A stretch of DNA of 64,000 nucleotides from Druceiella hillmani (Eukaryota > Arthropoda > Insecta > Lepidoptera > Hepialidae). The DNA is taken from the NCBI GenBank assembly GCA_039881145.1, contig JAYKKI010000023.1, forward strand, positions 10,102,001 to 10,166,000. The letters are read 5' to 3'. Shown piece after piece: positions 61,800 through 64,000 of the stretch. Below the pieces are notes generated by a model. The model saw nothing but the letters and a program-made list of their open reading frames with translations. It had not been told where the DNA came from and did no database searches. Each line of letters begins with the position of its first letter. The first letter of the stretch is position 1. The translations under genes were made by a program, and so were the position numbers.

Positions 61800-62600
61800 C
61801 AGATTCAACAAACACACTCGCCGCCAGCTATAAAACGAATAAAATCACTCACAAAAGCATAATCCAAACAAACCGAAAAGATAACCCGCCCATCGGCCAC
61901 CGCGCAAACGGCCCAACAATTTATCACTCGAAAGTTGCGAGACCACAAGCGGAACTGTAAAATAACGCGCAATCGTCGCCCCGTCCGTCCATACGTTTAA
62001 ATCATTTATAACACTCGCCGCCGACCTACACGTAAACGTAACAAATTCGCTCCGCCATTAAAGGCCGGCGGACCGCACAATGCGCCGGCGACGGCGCCGC
62101 CCGCCCCGAGTGACATAAAGCGCCGTAAATGTAGAGAGAACGAACATAAAATCACTAACTAAATGACGTTCGAAGAATGTCGGATATCGATGGAAACGAT
62201 CCAGTCACCGCGGGGGAAAATAAATAGTCCTACACCGAGGGAAACTTTATTGAGCTTTCGTCGGGAATGCGGGGGGAGGGGGGGGGGAGAAGGCGAGTGT
62301 GCTGTGGGTTAGGGGGGCGATCGCGTACGCGCTAAAGTGACGATAGCGAGCGTCTTCTCACGTTGCGCCGTGATCAATGGCTCGCGTAATATCTGCTCGG
62401 CATCTCCGCTGTTTTAATATTGATACGTGGAATAAAGACTTCGCACGCGTGTGTGCGTCGTGCGCGATATCCGTGTGTGCCGAGCCGAATACTTTTTTTA
62501 TGTCCGGCGCGTGACTTTCGACAGTATTCGCTTAAATTTAATGTGCACCGTACAGGTCATTATAGTCGCTTATGTTGCGATATCACTTGAATAATATTTA
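61800..62600. promoter_or_regulatory. Long GC-rich island with G-run cluster
   Basis: CpG-rich segments (62040-62110, 62330-62520) with 'ctccgccattaaaggccgg'. A G-rich run at 62271-62318 (six Gs, ten Gs, then GGGTTAGGGGGG) could form a G-quadruplex. No protein frame of note. Confidence 0.4.
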
Positions 62601-63240
62601 TTACTGCCTCCGTTGCTAACTTATTAAATAATTAAACACGAGTATCTTTATTATGCAACATACTATCATGTCACTTATATAGTTAGGCCTGCATATATAT
62701 TATGTAGCAAGGACACTGTTGCCTACAGGGACCAGTCGGAACCATATATAAATGAATTGAAATTAATATATTTTCCGGGTTTAAAATTAACAGTAATAAA
62801 TATACATATACATAAATCAACATTCGATTGGATAAACAAAGCGCAATCGGTAAACTGTAATTTTGGCCTCACGTTGTGAGCGTAAACATTTACATCGAAG
62901 CTGGAATACAAATCTGCTATAATGGAAGTAATTTGAATGTAAACGCGCGGTAACATACTCGACCCGTATAAGCGACTCGACACCGATAATAAAATAAGCA
63001 ACACAAAAGGTTCTCGTCCGCGCCGAGTTAATAATCGTCCGTACAAGAGCGACGATTGAGTCGTAATAATCGTTTATTTAAACGATAAAACGAACAAAAG
63101 CTGCTCTCAGTCGTAAAACTAAATAAGACGAAAAAATAACAAACACAAAAAGCGAGAACCGCTCTTAAGACGAACAACAGTATCATCACCATAATGGAAG
63201 TGTAATATAAAAGGGTTGTTATTTCATAAATATTAATTTG
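62600..63240. other. Mostly AT-rich, no gene seen
   Basis: The 107-codon minus-strand frame (62723-63046) has no recognisable domain. Confidence 0.4.
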
Positions 63241-63249
63241 TCATCCTTT

Positions 63250-63860
63250 ATACTGGATAAATAAAGTGAAAACGTCGACAGACTCTCCGGCGAAATGCGC
63301 TTCACGCCATTTACGCTCGAAAGGAGAGAAATCTACGGCGGTGAACAAAGAAGGGAGCGAAAGACGTGTACAATTTCGTCGGGTAAAAAACAGAGTAGGG
63401 GACGGAGCGCCCGGCGGGCGAGGGGACCGGCCCGGAAAGACGGCGAGAGACAAAATGAAAGCAAACTGCAAATAGTTGCCGCGGAACATCGGCCACGGCT
63501 ACCGCCGCGCTTCCACAAAAATATTAATGGATAATGCCTGGGGGAAATTAAAGCAAGATGTGTATTCCTTTGTGCGCGCTCTAGACAAAAAGGGAGCAAG
63601 TGAGAAAGGCGCGGTGCAAACCGCGCCTCAGAAATGCGATATCGCAATTCAAAAAGATCGAGTCGACTTTTGATTTCGACGTTCAAAGCCCGGGCGTAAC
63701 GTCCTCCGCCGGCCCGCGAGACATAAATATATATTATGTACCCCACGGTCCGGACTTAATGCAAACAATGTTCAGAGAAACGGGATACGACAAAGGGGCA
63801 TAAATCTTTGCGCGCGGACCCTTTTATAAAGATACACCGCCGTACATTTATCATTTCTTT
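63250..63860. promoter_or_regulatory. GC-rich island with GNRA-capped hairpin
   Basis: Open frames on both strands (up to 137 codons, 63333-63746 minus) mirror each other and are compositional. A perfect 9-bp stem AGGCGCGGT/ACCGCGCCT with a GCAA loop lies at 63607-63628, and the 12-bp palindrome TGCGATATCGCA at 63635-63646. Confidence 0.4.
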
Positions 63861-64000
63861 TTTGTCATTTAAATAAAAGTTTTAAGCTTATTAAGTATAA
63901 ATGTAAGTCAGCTCTGCGCAACAGTACGACAATGATATTAAATATATACGAACGTAGAAAATAAAGAGAGTGACAAAGTACTTTGGCACAGGAAGGCGAA

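Overview
The window looks like animal nuclear DNA, most probably from a moth or butterfly. It is AT-rich and has no prokaryotic gene packing or tRNA/rRNA clusters. It carries many decayed transposons and simple repeats. Two repeat types are familiar from Lepidoptera: a dispersed element opening with 'ttttagggttccgt', and RTE-like LINE 3' ends carrying a 'gcgaagccg' motif. The lineage is an inference from repeat style, not from a recognised gene. Most open frames are short and lie in GC-rich non-coding islands or in repeats.

Only one stretch looks like a real exon of a host gene: 44253-44455 on the minus strand. It encodes a Lys/Ser/Glu-rich, low-complexity segment of about 67 residues and ends at a good splice donor (AAG|GTATGT). 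Upstream of it (44456-45120, minus strand) is a GC- and CpG-rich stretch with several short upstream ORFs that reads like a long 5' leader and promoter. I could not name the gene. If this is a first coding exon, 1-44250 is intron or downstream DNA and 45120-64000 is upstream intergenic DNA.

Across the window, GC-rich islands of 150-800 bp with homeodomain-type TAATTA/ATTAAT motifs alternate with AT-rich stretches. Examples are 3040-3600, 7905-8170, 12870-13450, 16640-17110, 22040-22830, 32560-32970, 36830-37260, 40060-40510, 53040-53480, 60530-61320, 61800-62600 and 63250-63860. This is the usual look of a developmental-gene regulatory desert, but conservation cannot be tested here.

The rest is repeats. 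A degenerate LINE reverse-transcriptase tail lies at 6060-6545, and RTE-like 3' fragments lie at 28195-28720 and 31700-32185. Several copies of the 'agggttccgt' element are present (568-770, 47478-47600, 48610-48830, 49975-50905, 53700-54030, 59825-60460), one interrupted by another insertion. A fold-back repeat family occurs at 5541-5895, 55050-56095 and 58037-58190. Unrelated short tandem arrays have periods of 30, 40, 88, 95, about 122, about 200, about 236, about 250 and 255 bp. The most elaborate is an array at 47975-48500 in which alternate copies pair up as a dimer, enclosed by 19-bp perfect inverted repeats and again by outer inverted arms. No CRISPR array, operon, virus gene or toxin gene was seen.
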